From: CAYUNA01 sp047629355
Lineage (GTDB): Bacteria > Bacteroidota > Bacteroidia > Chitinophagales > Saprospiraceae
DNA: 7,668 nt
Direction of reading: 5' to 3'
NCBI GenBank assembly: GCA_047629355.1
Contig: JBLHWU010000276.1
Coordinates: 1 to 7,668, forward strand
Position 1 is the first letter of the stretch. Every line of letters begins with the position of its first letter. A program made the position numbers and the translations under genes. Below the pieces are notes generated by a model. The model was given only the letters and a program-made list of their open reading frames with translations, was not told the DNA's origin and made no database searches. Positions 1 through 4,839 of this stretch are shown piece after piece.

Positions 1-21
1 TTTTTTCGATAGTTTTCTTTT

Positions 22-59
22 AAAAATCGTTGCATGGTCTACATCACGGAACTATTTTT
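22..59 (+). repeat. Left outer inverted repeat
   Basis: This is the left copy of the pair that matches 589-626 in inverted orientation. Both 14-bp outer blocks are identical to the right copy, while the ten-base middle (36-45) differs at eight positions. That pattern suggests two conserved half-sites around a free spacer. Confidence 0.6.
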
Positions 60-107
60 AAGAGGAAAATAGCGGAATAAAGATGTTTTCAAATTACCCC
101 AATAAAT

Positions 108-131
108 AGTGTCACGTACTTATGTAACACT
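108..131. repeat. Imperfect hairpin, 8-bp arms
   Basis: AGTGTCAC (108-115) pairs with GTAACACT (124-131) at seven of eight positions around an 8-base loop. It is the leftmost of the hairpins inside the outer repeats and is weak on its own. Confidence 0.4.
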
Positions 132-157
132 GCAACAAAGTTTTATTTTAAAAAGAA

Positions 158-188
158 GAAGTAGAAAATCGTAAGATTTTATAGCTTC
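158..188. repeat. Imperfect hairpin with one bulge
   Basis: GAAGTAGAAAATC (158-170) faces GATTTTATAGCTTC (175-188) across the loop GTAA. One bulged base and one mismatch interrupt the stem. It ends eight bases before the stronger hairpin at 197-228. Confidence 0.4.
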
Positions 189-196
189 AAGAAATA

Positions 197-228
197 CACT
201 ACGAGCTGCCTGTCGGCAGCTCGTAGTG
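197..228. repeat. Perfect 14-bp hairpin with GCTGCC/GGCAGC core
   Basis: CACTACGAGCTGCC (197-210) and GGCAGCTCGTAGTG (215-228) are exact reverse complements around the loop TGTC. The stem is much GC-richer than its surroundings. No T-run follows on either strand, so it is not a typical intrinsic terminator. The inner GCTGCCTG...CGGCAGC core recurs at 481-501, which suggests a dispersed REP-like palindrome family (inference). Confidence 0.7.
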
Positions 229-357
229 GGTACTGAGGGACAGAAAGGATTTTTGCAAAATGCCTATTGTAACTCAAACTCCCTTTATAAATAAACCTTT
301 GAAACCCGGTATTTAGAAACGTGAAAAGAAGTTTCATGATTTAAAATAAGTATTCCT

Positions 358-406
358 TTAGTAGTTATTCAAATTATCCGACAGGATTAACTTGAATAAC
401 TACTAA
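358..406. repeat. Perfect 15-bp inverted repeat with structured loop
   Basis: TTAGTAGTTATTCAA (358-372) and TTGAATAACTACTAA (392-406) are exact reverse complements. The 19-base loop itself contains ATCC (376-379) facing GGAT (384-387), so a nested stem is possible. The right arm shares its last three bases with the next hairpin (404-423). Confidence 0.65.
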
Positions 407-423
407 TTAGGTTACCCTAATTA
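404..423. repeat. Perfect 8-bp palindrome adjoining the previous hairpin
   Basis: TAATTAGG (404-411) and CCTAATTA (416-423) pair around TTAC. Bases 404-406 also belong to the right arm of the 358-406 hairpin, so the two stems cannot both be fully formed. Confidence 0.55.
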
Positions 424-430
424 TTTTAAT

Positions 431-473
431 TTTTCAGGAACGAGAAAATTGCAAATTTTCTCGTTCCTGAAAA
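431..473. repeat. Perfect 20-bp inverted repeat with 3-base loop
   Basis: The arms 431-450 and 454-473 are exact reverse complements of 20 bp separated only by GCA. The arms begin TTTTCAGGAACGAG and end GTTCCTGAAAA. A stem this long and perfect is far above chance. It is followed by AAATATATTG rather than a clean T-tract on the plus strand. On the minus strand it is followed by the T-rich run 421-430 read in reverse, which is A-rich there. It is therefore unlike an ordinary terminator. Confidence 0.75.
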
Positions 474-480
474 TATATTG

Positions 481-501
481 CGCGCTGCCTGCGGCAGCGC
501 G
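481..501. repeat. GC-rich 9-bp hairpin, sister of 197-228
   Basis: CGCGCTGCC (481-489) and GGCAGCGCG (493-501) pair perfectly around TGC. The central GCTGCCTG-CGGCAGC is the same as in the hairpin at 197-228, apart from one base missing in the loop. It begins seven bases after the 20-bp palindrome. Confidence 0.65.
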
Positions 502-588
502 GGTTGGTTTTTAATGTCAAGATATTTACAATCACCTACTTAGGAACGCGAATTAAATAATCTTACATTTTTCCATCTAAAAAACATA

Positions 589-626
589 AAAAATAGTTCC
601 GTAACAAGAGCTATGCAACGATTTTT
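589..626 (-). repeat. Right outer inverted repeat
   Basis: Read on the minus strand this copy starts AAAAATCGTTGCAT and ends ACGGAACTATTTTT, the same two blocks as the copy at 22-59. The ten central bases are diverged. Confidence 0.6.
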
Positions 627-777
627 GAATTCTTTAGAAGAAAAATTATTATCCTAAAACGTCCAATTTTTTAATGTGATTTACATTAGAAAATAACGCT
701 TACTTTAAACCAGAAAATTTCAACCAATCAGAATAATATATCTTACACCAAAAATTGCTAAAGATCAATACATCAAA

Positions 778-1398
778 CTATTTCACATCACATCTAAACA
801 ACTCTTTCACTTCCGTCTTGGTATATAAAAAACCTTTTAATTCATCGCCAATTTGCACTGGACCAACGCCTGCAGGTGTCCCCGTATAAATCAAATCACC
901 CATTTGTAATTTGAAAAATTTGGATACGTAAACGATAATGTCTTCAAAAGAGAAAATCAAATCTTTAGTGTTACCGTGCTGTACTTTCTCCCCATTTTTA
1001 GCCAAATGAAATTCAATCGCCGACCGATTCACCGTATTCAAGGGCACAAATTCACTCAATACCGCCGAACCATCAAAGCTTTTCGCAATCTCCCACGGAT
1101 GCCCTTTGTCTTTACACCGTTGCTGCACATCTCGCGCAGTAAAGTCAATGCCCAATGCGACTTCCTTGTAATATTCCGACGCAAAATCGGGCTGAACGTG
1201 GCGACCATTCTTACCAATTTTTAGCACAACTTCCAATTCGTAATGCAAATCTTTCGTAAATTCTGGATAATAAAATGGTTTATTGTTAATCAACAAAGCC
1301 GAGGGTGGCTTCATAAAAACCAAGGGATTTTCTGGAACGGGGTTGTTCAATTCTTTGGCGTGGTCAACGTAATTGCGACCGATGCAGATGATTTTCAT
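778..1398 (-). CDS. Fumarylacetoacetate hydrolase (FAH) family protein
   Basis: This 206-residue protein is a single FAH catalytic domain, the size of FAHD1-type acylpyruvases/oxaloacetate decarboxylases rather than long FAH. It begins directly with the family motif KIICIGRNYVDHAKEL. Metal ligands are recognisable: E54 and E56 in HYELEVVL and D85 in GIDFTARD. K106 and the TGTPAGVG loop (172-179) shape the active site. The family binds Mg2+ or Mn2+ and cleaves or decarboxylates beta-keto acids such as acylpyruvates and oxaloacetate; which substrate is used cannot be read from the sequence. It is probably cytoplasmic. The ATG at 1396-1398 is preferred because the protein starts exactly at the conserved beta-strand. 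It lies 48 bp downstream of the small exported-protein gene on the same strand, with no sign of a shared pathway. Confidence 0.93.
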   Translation of the reverse strand: MKIICIGRNYVDHAKELNNPVPENPLVFMKPPSALLINNKPFYYPEFTKDLHYELEVVLKIGKNGRHVQPDFASEYYKEVALGIDFTARDVQQRCKDKGHPWEIAKSFDGSAVLSEFVPLNTVNRSAIEFHLAKNGEKVQHGNTKDLIFSFEDIIVYVSKFFKLQMGDLIYTGTPAGVGPVQIGDELKGFLYTKTEVKELFRCDVK

Positions 1399-1446
1399 GA
1401 TTCCAAATTATTTATTTATTTCGCGATGACCTTTTTCTTAAAAATA

Positions 1447-1869
1447 TTAATCTTCTTTTTTCCTTTTAAATATAAAATTTACCCCTCTTTCTGAATTCTG
1501 GATTACCAATTTCTCTTTTGTCAGGGTTATTATAATTCCTTTCTTATAGTTTCCCTTAATACTTAAGTAATATCCTTCATCTAATTTTAGTATTTCAAAG
1601 TTATGTTTTAACCCATCAAATTCATAATTCTCTGTATAAACCCCCTCTACAAATGAAGAATCAATTGAAAAATTAACTACACCGTCCATTATTGAACACT
1701 CCATGTATCTAGTATCATTAATTGGTTGTTCACAGGGTAATTCCCAAGCCCCTTTAAGCAGTTCTAAATCAATTGATGAATTTTGAGATTTGCACGGAGT
1801 AATAAAGATTAGCGAGAAAAATGGTAAAATTATTGATACTAAATTTACTCTTATTTTTAAATTATTCAT
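1447..1869 (-). CDS. Small exported protein of unknown function, possible lipoprotein
   Basis: I do not recognise this protein. From the chosen ATG it has 140 residues. A basic start (MNNLKIR) is followed by a hydrophobic stretch (residues 8-24) and then TPCKSQ, so it looks like an exported protein. C26 could be a lipidation site, but the residue before it is proline, which departs from a normal lipobox, so a plain signal peptide is also possible. The mature part is short and strand-rich, with LLKGAWEL near its start, two further cysteines (C46, C58) and a basic tail (KRKKED). The GxW pattern near the N-terminus recalls lipocalin-like small beta-barrels, but the match is too weak to assign. 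An upstream in-frame ATG at 1887 would add six residues; I chose 1869 because it gives a more typical signal-peptide n-region. The gene is visibly more AT-rich than its neighbours. Confidence 0.7.
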   Translation of the reverse strand: MNNLKIRVNLVSIILPFFSLIFITPCKSQNSSIDLELLKGAWELPCEQPINDTRYMECSIMDGVVNFSIDSSFVEGVYTENYEFDGLKHNFEILKLDEGYYLSIKGNYKKGIIITLTKEKLVIQNSERGVNFIFKRKKED

Positions 1870-1923
1870 ATTGAAAATTATTTGCATTATTCCCAGCTAC
1901 AATACTACAGCTAATTTTTCAAA

Positions 1924-2931
1924 TTACATTTTCACATTCAATAGCCCCGTTAATTCCTTTACTTCCCGCAACGTTTCTTGCGCAGTTTTGCGAATTTGCA
2001 TCGAGCTGTATTTAATTTGATTTTTAACCTCTTTCTTTTTGGCATTCAATTCGGCTTTATTCGCTCGAAATTGCTCACTCAATTCGACCAAGGCGTCGGC
2101 AGTTGCTTGTTTCAAATCGACGTATTTCATACCGCCTTTATTGAAATCGATTAACAAAGAATCATATATTTCGGTTTTACCGCAAGCCTTGATTAGTTCG
2201 AATAAATTTTCAACGCCCTCACTCATCTGCCCCAACGGCATATCACCCGCATCTGTCACTGCCGAACCAATTTGCTTCCGCAACCGCTTTTCGTCTTCAA
2301 ACACATTAATGTAGTGTTTCGGTCCAAGGCTTTTACTCATTTTTTTCAATGGGTCAGCCGTTGACCGAATCTTTGGCGTATCGGTATGCAAAGTCTCTGG
2401 CATCACGAAATATTCCTTACCTACTTGGTTGTTAAACCGCTGTGCAATTGCTCGTGATAATTCCAAATGCTGGTCTTGGTCTTTTCCTACTGGCACATAA
2501 TCCGCACGGTAAATCAAAATATCCGCTGCTTGCAATACTGGATAATCAAACAAGCCAACAGAGATAAATCCGCTACTCTTCTCCTCACTTTGCGAGGATT
2601 TATCTTTAAATTGCGTCATCCGCGTCACATTTCCAAAGGAAGCAAAACAGTTAAAAATCCAGCCCAACTCCACGTGTTCTGGCACTAAGGACTGAATAAA
2701 CAAATGCTCTGGTTTCACACCAACTGCCAATAAATTGAAAACCATTTCCCAAGTATTCACCCGCAATTTCTTCGCATCATACGGCATCGTCATCGCATGG
2801 TAATCCACTACGCCATAAAAACATTCGTATTTTTCCTGTAAATTAACCCAATTTTTTACGGCACCAAAGTAGTTACCAAAGTGCATATATCCCGTCGGCT
2901 GGATGCAGGAGAGAACTCGTTTCTTTTCCAT
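1924..2931 (-). CDS. trpS: Tryptophan--tRNA ligase
   Basis: This class I aminoacyl-tRNA synthetase charges tRNA-Trp using ATP in the cytoplasm. With the start at 2931 it is 335 residues, the normal bacterial TrpS length. The HIGH-type signature is PTGYMHFGNY (residues 12-21, H17). The central GKDQDQHLELSR motif (149-160) and an intact KMSKS loop (197-201) follow, and the C-terminal helical region ends at LLNVKM. The frame is open upstream to an ATG at 2994, but the extra 21 residues (MTRLAGNRNNRV...) are translated from a palindrome and precede the conserved KKRVLSCIQPTG start, so the later ATG is preferred. The gene lies 86 bp downstream of ridA on the same strand. A perfect 14-bp inverted repeat sits in that gap and could act as a leader structure or terminator. 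Confidence 0.97.
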   Translation of the reverse strand: MEKKRVLSCIQPTGYMHFGNYFGAVKNWVNLQEKYECFYGVVDYHAMTMPYDAKKLRVNTWEMVFNLLAVGVKPEHLFIQSLVPEHVELGWIFNCFASFGNVTRMTQFKDKSSQSEEKSSGFISVGLFDYPVLQAADILIYRADYVPVGKDQDQHLELSRAIAQRFNNQVGKEYFVMPETLHTDTPKIRSTADPLKKMSKSLGPKHYINVFEDEKRLRKQIGSAVTDAGDMPLGQMSEGVENLFELIKACGKTEIYDSLLIDFNKGGMKYVDLKQATADALVELSEQFRANKAELNAKKKEVKNQIKYSSMQIRKTAQETLREVKELTGLLNVKM

Positions 2932-2954
2932 CTTATTATTATTTCGAATGATTT

Positions 2955-2996
2955 GATTGACTCGATTATTTCGATTGCCCGCTAATCGAGTCAATC
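2955..2996 (-). promoter_or_regulatory. Perfect 14-bp inverted repeat in the ridA-trpS gap
   Basis: GATTGACTCGATTA (2955-2968) and TAATCGAGTCAATC (2983-2996) are exact reverse complements around a 14-base loop. On the minus strand the hairpin begins about 20 bases after the ridA stop and ends 23 bases before the trpS ATG. The minus-strand sequence after the stem (AAATCATTCG) has no T-tract, so a standard intrinsic terminator is unlikely. CGATT in the loop (2972-2976) can pair with AATCG in the right arm (2984-2988), which gives a smaller competing hairpin. A role in ridA mRNA protection or trpS control is inference. Confidence 0.5.
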
Positions 2997-3017
2997 CAAA
3001 TAATCACAGCAATCTAA

Positions 3018-3407
3018 TTAATCCTTCACGGCTGCGATGCAAGAAATTTCCACATTCACAAACTTCGGCAAATTTGCCACTTCGACCAACGCTCGTGCAG
3101 GTGCAGTTGCTTCGTCAAAATATTGCGCATAAACGGCATTAATCCGTCCATAATTATTCATATCAGATACAAAAACTTCGCATTTCAACACATCCTCAAA
3201 GGTACAACCTGCTGCTTCCAAAATCGCGCTCATATTTTTCATCACCTGATGCGTCTCATCTTCGATATTGTCCATCACCAACTCACCATTGGCTGGATTA
3301 ATAGCAACCTGACCAGACACATATAAAGTTCCATTATGCGAAACAGAATGATTGTATGGGCCAACTGGTGCAGGCGCATTTTTAGTATTAATTATCTTTT
3401 TAGCCAT
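3018..3407 (-). CDS. ridA: RidA family enamine/imine deaminase
   Basis: This 129-residue protein is a full-length RidA (YjgF/YER057c/UK114) protein. The family forms cytoplasmic trimers that hydrolyse reactive 2-aminoacrylate and related enamines released by PLP enzymes, yielding keto acids and ammonia. Key residues are at the expected places: Y18 in PVGPYNHSV, the VSGQVAINP strand-loop (30-38), R105 in TAPARALVEV, which binds the substrate carboxylate, and E120 in VEISCIAA. R105 and E120 coincide with the E. coli RidA numbering. The ATG at 3407 is immediately followed by the conserved start AKKIINTKNAPAPVGPY. The upstream gap carries an 8-bp tandem repeat and a possible promoter, so ridA probably has its own start of transcription, separate from rpmF. 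Confidence 0.96.
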   Translation of the reverse strand: MAKKIINTKNAPAPVGPYNHSVSHNGTLYVSGQVAINPANGELVMDNIEDETHQVMKNMSAILEAAGCTFEDVLKCEVFVSDMNNYGRINAVYAQYFDEATAPARALVEVANLPKFVNVEISCIAAVKD

Positions 3408-3411
3408 TAAT

Positions 3412-3443
3412 TTAGATATTTAGATATTTGAAATTTTAGATAT
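3412..3443. repeat. Four 8-bp tandem units upstream of ridA
   Basis: TTAGATAT occurs at 3412-3419, 3420-3427 and 3436-3443, with a degenerate unit TTGAAATT at 3428-3435. The array sits directly upstream of the ridA start, in its presumed 5' leader. Confidence 0.6.
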
Positions 3444-3448
3444 TAGGA

Positions 3449-3476
3449 CAATATAATTGAGCTAACGCATTGTCAA
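3449..3476 (-). promoter_or_regulatory. Possible ridA promoter
   Basis: On the minus strand TTGACA (3476-3471) is followed after 15 bases by TATATTG (3455-3449). This resembles a -33 TTG with a -7 box one base short of the Bacteroidota TAnnTTTG consensus. It lies 42-69 bp before the ridA ATG, between the rpmF terminator and ridA, where a promoter is needed. AT-richness makes a chance match possible. Confidence 0.35.
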
Positions 3477-3530
3477 CCAACTACTTCCGAAGCAATACCA
3501 TCATAAATCAAATACAATATAAAAAACACG

Positions 3531-3577
3531 AAAAGCCCCACATTCCTAAAACAGAATGGGAGCTTTTATTTTTTTGG
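3531..3577 (-). terminator. Intrinsic terminator after rpmF
   Basis: AAAAGCCCCACATTC (3531-3545) and GAATGGGAGCTTTT (3554-3567) form a strong, slightly imperfect stem around an 8-base loop. On the minus strand it starts about 27 bases after the L32 stop and ends in GGGGCTTTT followed by a T-rich stretch (3526-3521). The plus strand also has a T-run (TTTTATTTTTTT at 3564-3575), so it could work in both directions. It closes the yceD-rpmF unit. A small GCCC/GGGC palindrome (3580-3590) adjoins it. Confidence 0.8.
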
Positions 3578-3593
3578 TCGCCCATTGGGCAGT

Positions 3594-3794
3594 TTAATCC
3601 ATGTCGTCTTCCTCAACAGCAATTAAGACTTTACCTCGGTAATACATATTACCTTCATCATCTTTATATGCGTGGTGACGTAGGTGCTTTTCACCAGTAA
3701 CTTGGCAAGTAGCTACGTGCGGGATTGGCGCAGTATAATGGGTTCTACGCTTTCTTTTTCGTTGCTTCGAGATTCTACTCTTCGGATGTGCCAT
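3594..3794 (-). CDS. rpmF: 50S ribosomal protein L32
   Basis: This 66-residue protein of the large ribosomal subunit opens with the family signature MAHPKSRISKQRKRKRRTHY, followed by ATCQVTGEKHLRHHAYKDDEG and the YYRGKVL strand. The strongly basic N-terminus binds 23S rRNA. There is only one cysteine (C30), so this is the zinc-free form rather than the four-cysteine zinc-ribbon form. The tail VEEDDMD is acidic and slightly longer than in E. coli L32. The gene follows the YceD-family gene by 71 bp, the conserved yceD-rpmF order seen in many bacteria, and is followed by a strong terminator. The usual plsX/fab genes of that cluster do not follow here. Confidence 0.97.
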   Translation of the reverse strand: MAHPKSRISKQRKRKRRTHYTAPIPHVATCQVTGEKHLRHHAYKDDEGNMYYRGKVLIAVEEDDMD

Positions 3795-3811
3795 TTTTGA
3801 CTTTATTTAAT

Positions 3812-3829
3812 ATCGTTACTAAAAACGAT
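3812..3829. repeat. Short inverted repeat in the rpmF leader
   Basis: ATCGTT (3812-3817) and AACGAT (3824-3829) are exact reverse complements around six bases, 18-35 bp before the L32 start. It could be an RNA structure controlling L32 synthesis, but the arms are short enough for chance. Confidence 0.3.
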
Positions 3830-3846
3830 TGTTTACAATATGATAG

Positions 3847-3871
3847 AACTGACTTTGATTAAAAATCAGTT
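3847..3871. repeat. Short inverted repeat spanning the yceD stop codon
   Basis: AACTGA (3847-3852) pairs with TCAGTT (3866-3871) around 13 bases. The right arm includes the TGA stop of the upstream gene (minus strand). With the 3812-3829 repeat it makes two possible hairpins in the 71-bp yceD-rpmF gap. Confidence 0.3.
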
Positions 3872-4384
3872 ATTATTAAATTTTTTTAATGCCCCCCAAA
3901 TCTGACTTTCAGGTTCATCTTTTGTCTCCTCGTCCTCAATTGGATCGAGATAATTCAACATTTCCTCATCACAATCTTCGTCTGCCGAGTCATGCGTTTT
4001 TATCATTGGAATTGCCAAAATGATGAATTCATAGATATACTCTGCGACGTTCAATGTTTTGGTGCCTTTTTCTAAATTCACCACATCAGGATCGTTGCTG
4101 ACCTCGTCCGAAAATTTAAAAATTAAACTTTGCGCATCATCGATAGGCAAGCTAAATTCCTCTAAACATCGGTCGCACGTCGTAAGTACCGTTCCTTTGT
4201 TTTCAAAAGTCAACACCATCATGTCTGAACGCTTGTCAAAAATCAAATGATTCTTAATCTCTCCAGTCTTAATCGGTGAAGCTTCGAAAGCCGCAAAAAA
4301 AGTTGTATCTACTTGAAAATCAAACTCATGGACACCATCTCCTAATCCAGAAAACGGAATGAAGAATTGTGGTAAAGCATCCAT
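3866..4384 (-). CDS. yceD: YceD/DUF177 family protein
   Basis: This 172-residue protein belongs to the DUF177 (YceD) family, small cytoplasmic proteins almost always encoded just before L32 and linked to 23S rRNA/ribosome maturation. The sequence shows the CDRC motif (C70, C73), which is typical of the family, followed by EEFSLPID. The C-terminal signature is LNVAEYIYEFIILAIPM (111-127), and the protein ends in an acidic linker and IWGALKKF. The family's cysteine pair may bind metal, but that is not shown by sequence alone. The ATG at 4384 gives the usual N-terminal IPFSGLGDGVHEFDF region. It is the first gene of a two-gene unit with rpmF. A TAnnTTTG box and a short hairpin precede it. Confidence 0.9.
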   Translation of the reverse strand: MDALPQFFIPFSGLGDGVHEFDFQVDTTFFAAFEASPIKTGEIKNHLIFDKRSDMMVLTFENKGTVLTTCDRCLEEFSLPIDDAQSLIFKFSDEVSNDPDVVNLEKGTKTLNVAEYIYEFIILAIPMIKTHDSADEDCDEEMLNYLDPIEDEETKDEPESQIWGALKKFNNN

Positions 4385-4411
4385 TTAGCTAAACTTTTTT
4401 TAGTGATAATC

Positions 4412-4426
4412 TTTCCCATCGGGAAA
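4412..4426. promoter_or_regulatory. Short palindrome in the yceD 5' leader
   Basis: TTTCCC (4412-4417) and GGGAAA (4421-4426) are exact reverse complements around ATC. It lies 28-42 bp before the yceD ATG and just downstream of the proposed -7 box, so it would be in the transcript's 5' end. It could be an operator or a leader hairpin for the L32 unit. Confidence 0.35.
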
Positions 4427-4434
4427 ATCGGACG

Positions 4435-4442
4435 CAAAAGTA
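4435..4442 (-). promoter_or_regulatory. Bacteroidota-type -7 box for yceD-rpmF
   Basis: The minus strand reads TACTTTTG, an exact match to the TAnnTTTG -7 consensus of Bacteroidota housekeeping promoters, 51-58 bp before the yceD start. No TTG is seen at the usual -33 distance, so the call rests on the -7 box and its position in the divergent region. Confidence 0.45.
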
Positions 4443-4798
4443 CTATTTTATTGGTAAAAATGTATTTTTAAAAGGAAATTTTATTTGGGTTTTAATTGAC
4501 TGTTTACTCGATGCTATTTTACCCTTCAAAATTATATGCTACTCTTTTCAAAAACTTTCATCTTTCTTTATCAAATTGATATAAAATGTGCCTCTTCGAA
4601 AAGTTCATTTATCTGATATTTAAAAATAAAAATAGACAAAACTTGATTTATAAAATTCGATTTATTTATTATTTTTCGATAAAAATCTACTAAATAATTG
4701 CTTCGCACTTTACTTAAACCCAGTAAATTCGATACTTTCTACCCTTTTTAAAAACTATTTCAAAAAAAAACTATTTTTATTTCAATCACAGGCAACCA

Positions 4799-4827
4799 TT
4801 TCTACCACTCCTGCATATTGGTAGTAA
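4799..4827 (+). promoter_or_regulatory. Inverted repeat just upstream of the ECF sigma start
   Basis: TTTCTACCA (4799-4807) and TGGTAGTAA (4819-4827) match as an inverted repeat at eight of nine positions around an 11-base spacer. It ends 12 bp before the TTG start. A direct copy of TTTCTACC also lies at 4736-4743. The sites could be operator half-sites or a leader hairpin that controls translation from the weak TTG codon; both are inference. Confidence 0.35.
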
Positions 4828-4839
4828 AGACTAAATAAT

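Larger units (their letters stand above)
22..626. mobile_element. Candidate non-autonomous element bounded by ~38-bp inverted repeats
   Basis: Bases 22-59 and the reverse complement of 589-626 align without gaps at about 30 of 38 positions. The match consists of two perfect 14-bp blocks, AAAAATCGTTGCAT and ACGGAACTATTTTT, separated by ten mostly different bases. The enclosed ~605 bp has no transposase and no gene, but has a run of internal hairpins. This resembles a MITE-like or palindrome-rich passenger element. A TTCTTT direct repeat lies just outside each end (15-20 and 630-635), but it is AT-rich, not symmetrically placed, and could be chance. The two ends might instead be two inverted copies of a dispersed short repeat. 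Confidence 0.4.
1..777. other. Gene-free region packed with inverted repeats
   Basis: I see no open reading frame of credible length or composition here. The stretch holds an outer pair of imperfect inverted repeats (22-59 with 589-626), five perfect hairpins (197-228, 358-406, 404-423, 431-473, 481-501) and two imperfect ones (108-131, 158-188). Bases 627-777, downstream of the minus-strand FAH gene, contain only a short palindromic motif (TAATGT at 672-677 with ACATTA at 683-688) and AT-rich sequence; no convincing terminator for the FAH gene is seen. The density of palindromes suggests a non-coding repeat island or a decayed non-autonomous mobile element. That interpretation is inference. 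Confidence 0.7.
4385..4839. other. Divergent intergenic region, 455 bp, AT-rich
   Basis: This stretch separates the minus-strand yceD-rpmF unit from the plus-strand sigma-factor unit. It holds the proposed yceD -7 box and leader palindrome at its left end, and repeated TTTCTACC motifs and an inverted repeat near the sigma start at its right end. Between ~4450 and ~4730 I see only AT-rich sequence, no gene, and no clear plus-strand TAnnTTTG box. Confidence 0.6.

Noticed and set aside
22..626. Hairpin cluster as a CRISPR array
   Set aside because: The palindromes differ in sequence and length, are not evenly spaced, and lack a constant direct repeat with unique spacers of similar size.
15..635. 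TTCTTT direct repeats (15-20 and 630-635) as a target-site duplication
   Set aside because: The motif is short and AT-rich, and lies one base from the left repeat but three from the right. It is too weak to claim.
672..688. TAATGT/ACATTA palindrome as a CRP/FNR-type operator
   Set aside because: It does not fit the TGTGA-N6-TCACA pattern and lies downstream of the FAH gene, where no promoter is needed.
2932..2994. N-terminal extension of trpS from the ATG at 2994
   Set aside because: The 21 extra residues come from the palindromic intergenic sequence, and the conserved TrpS start follows the ATG at 2931.
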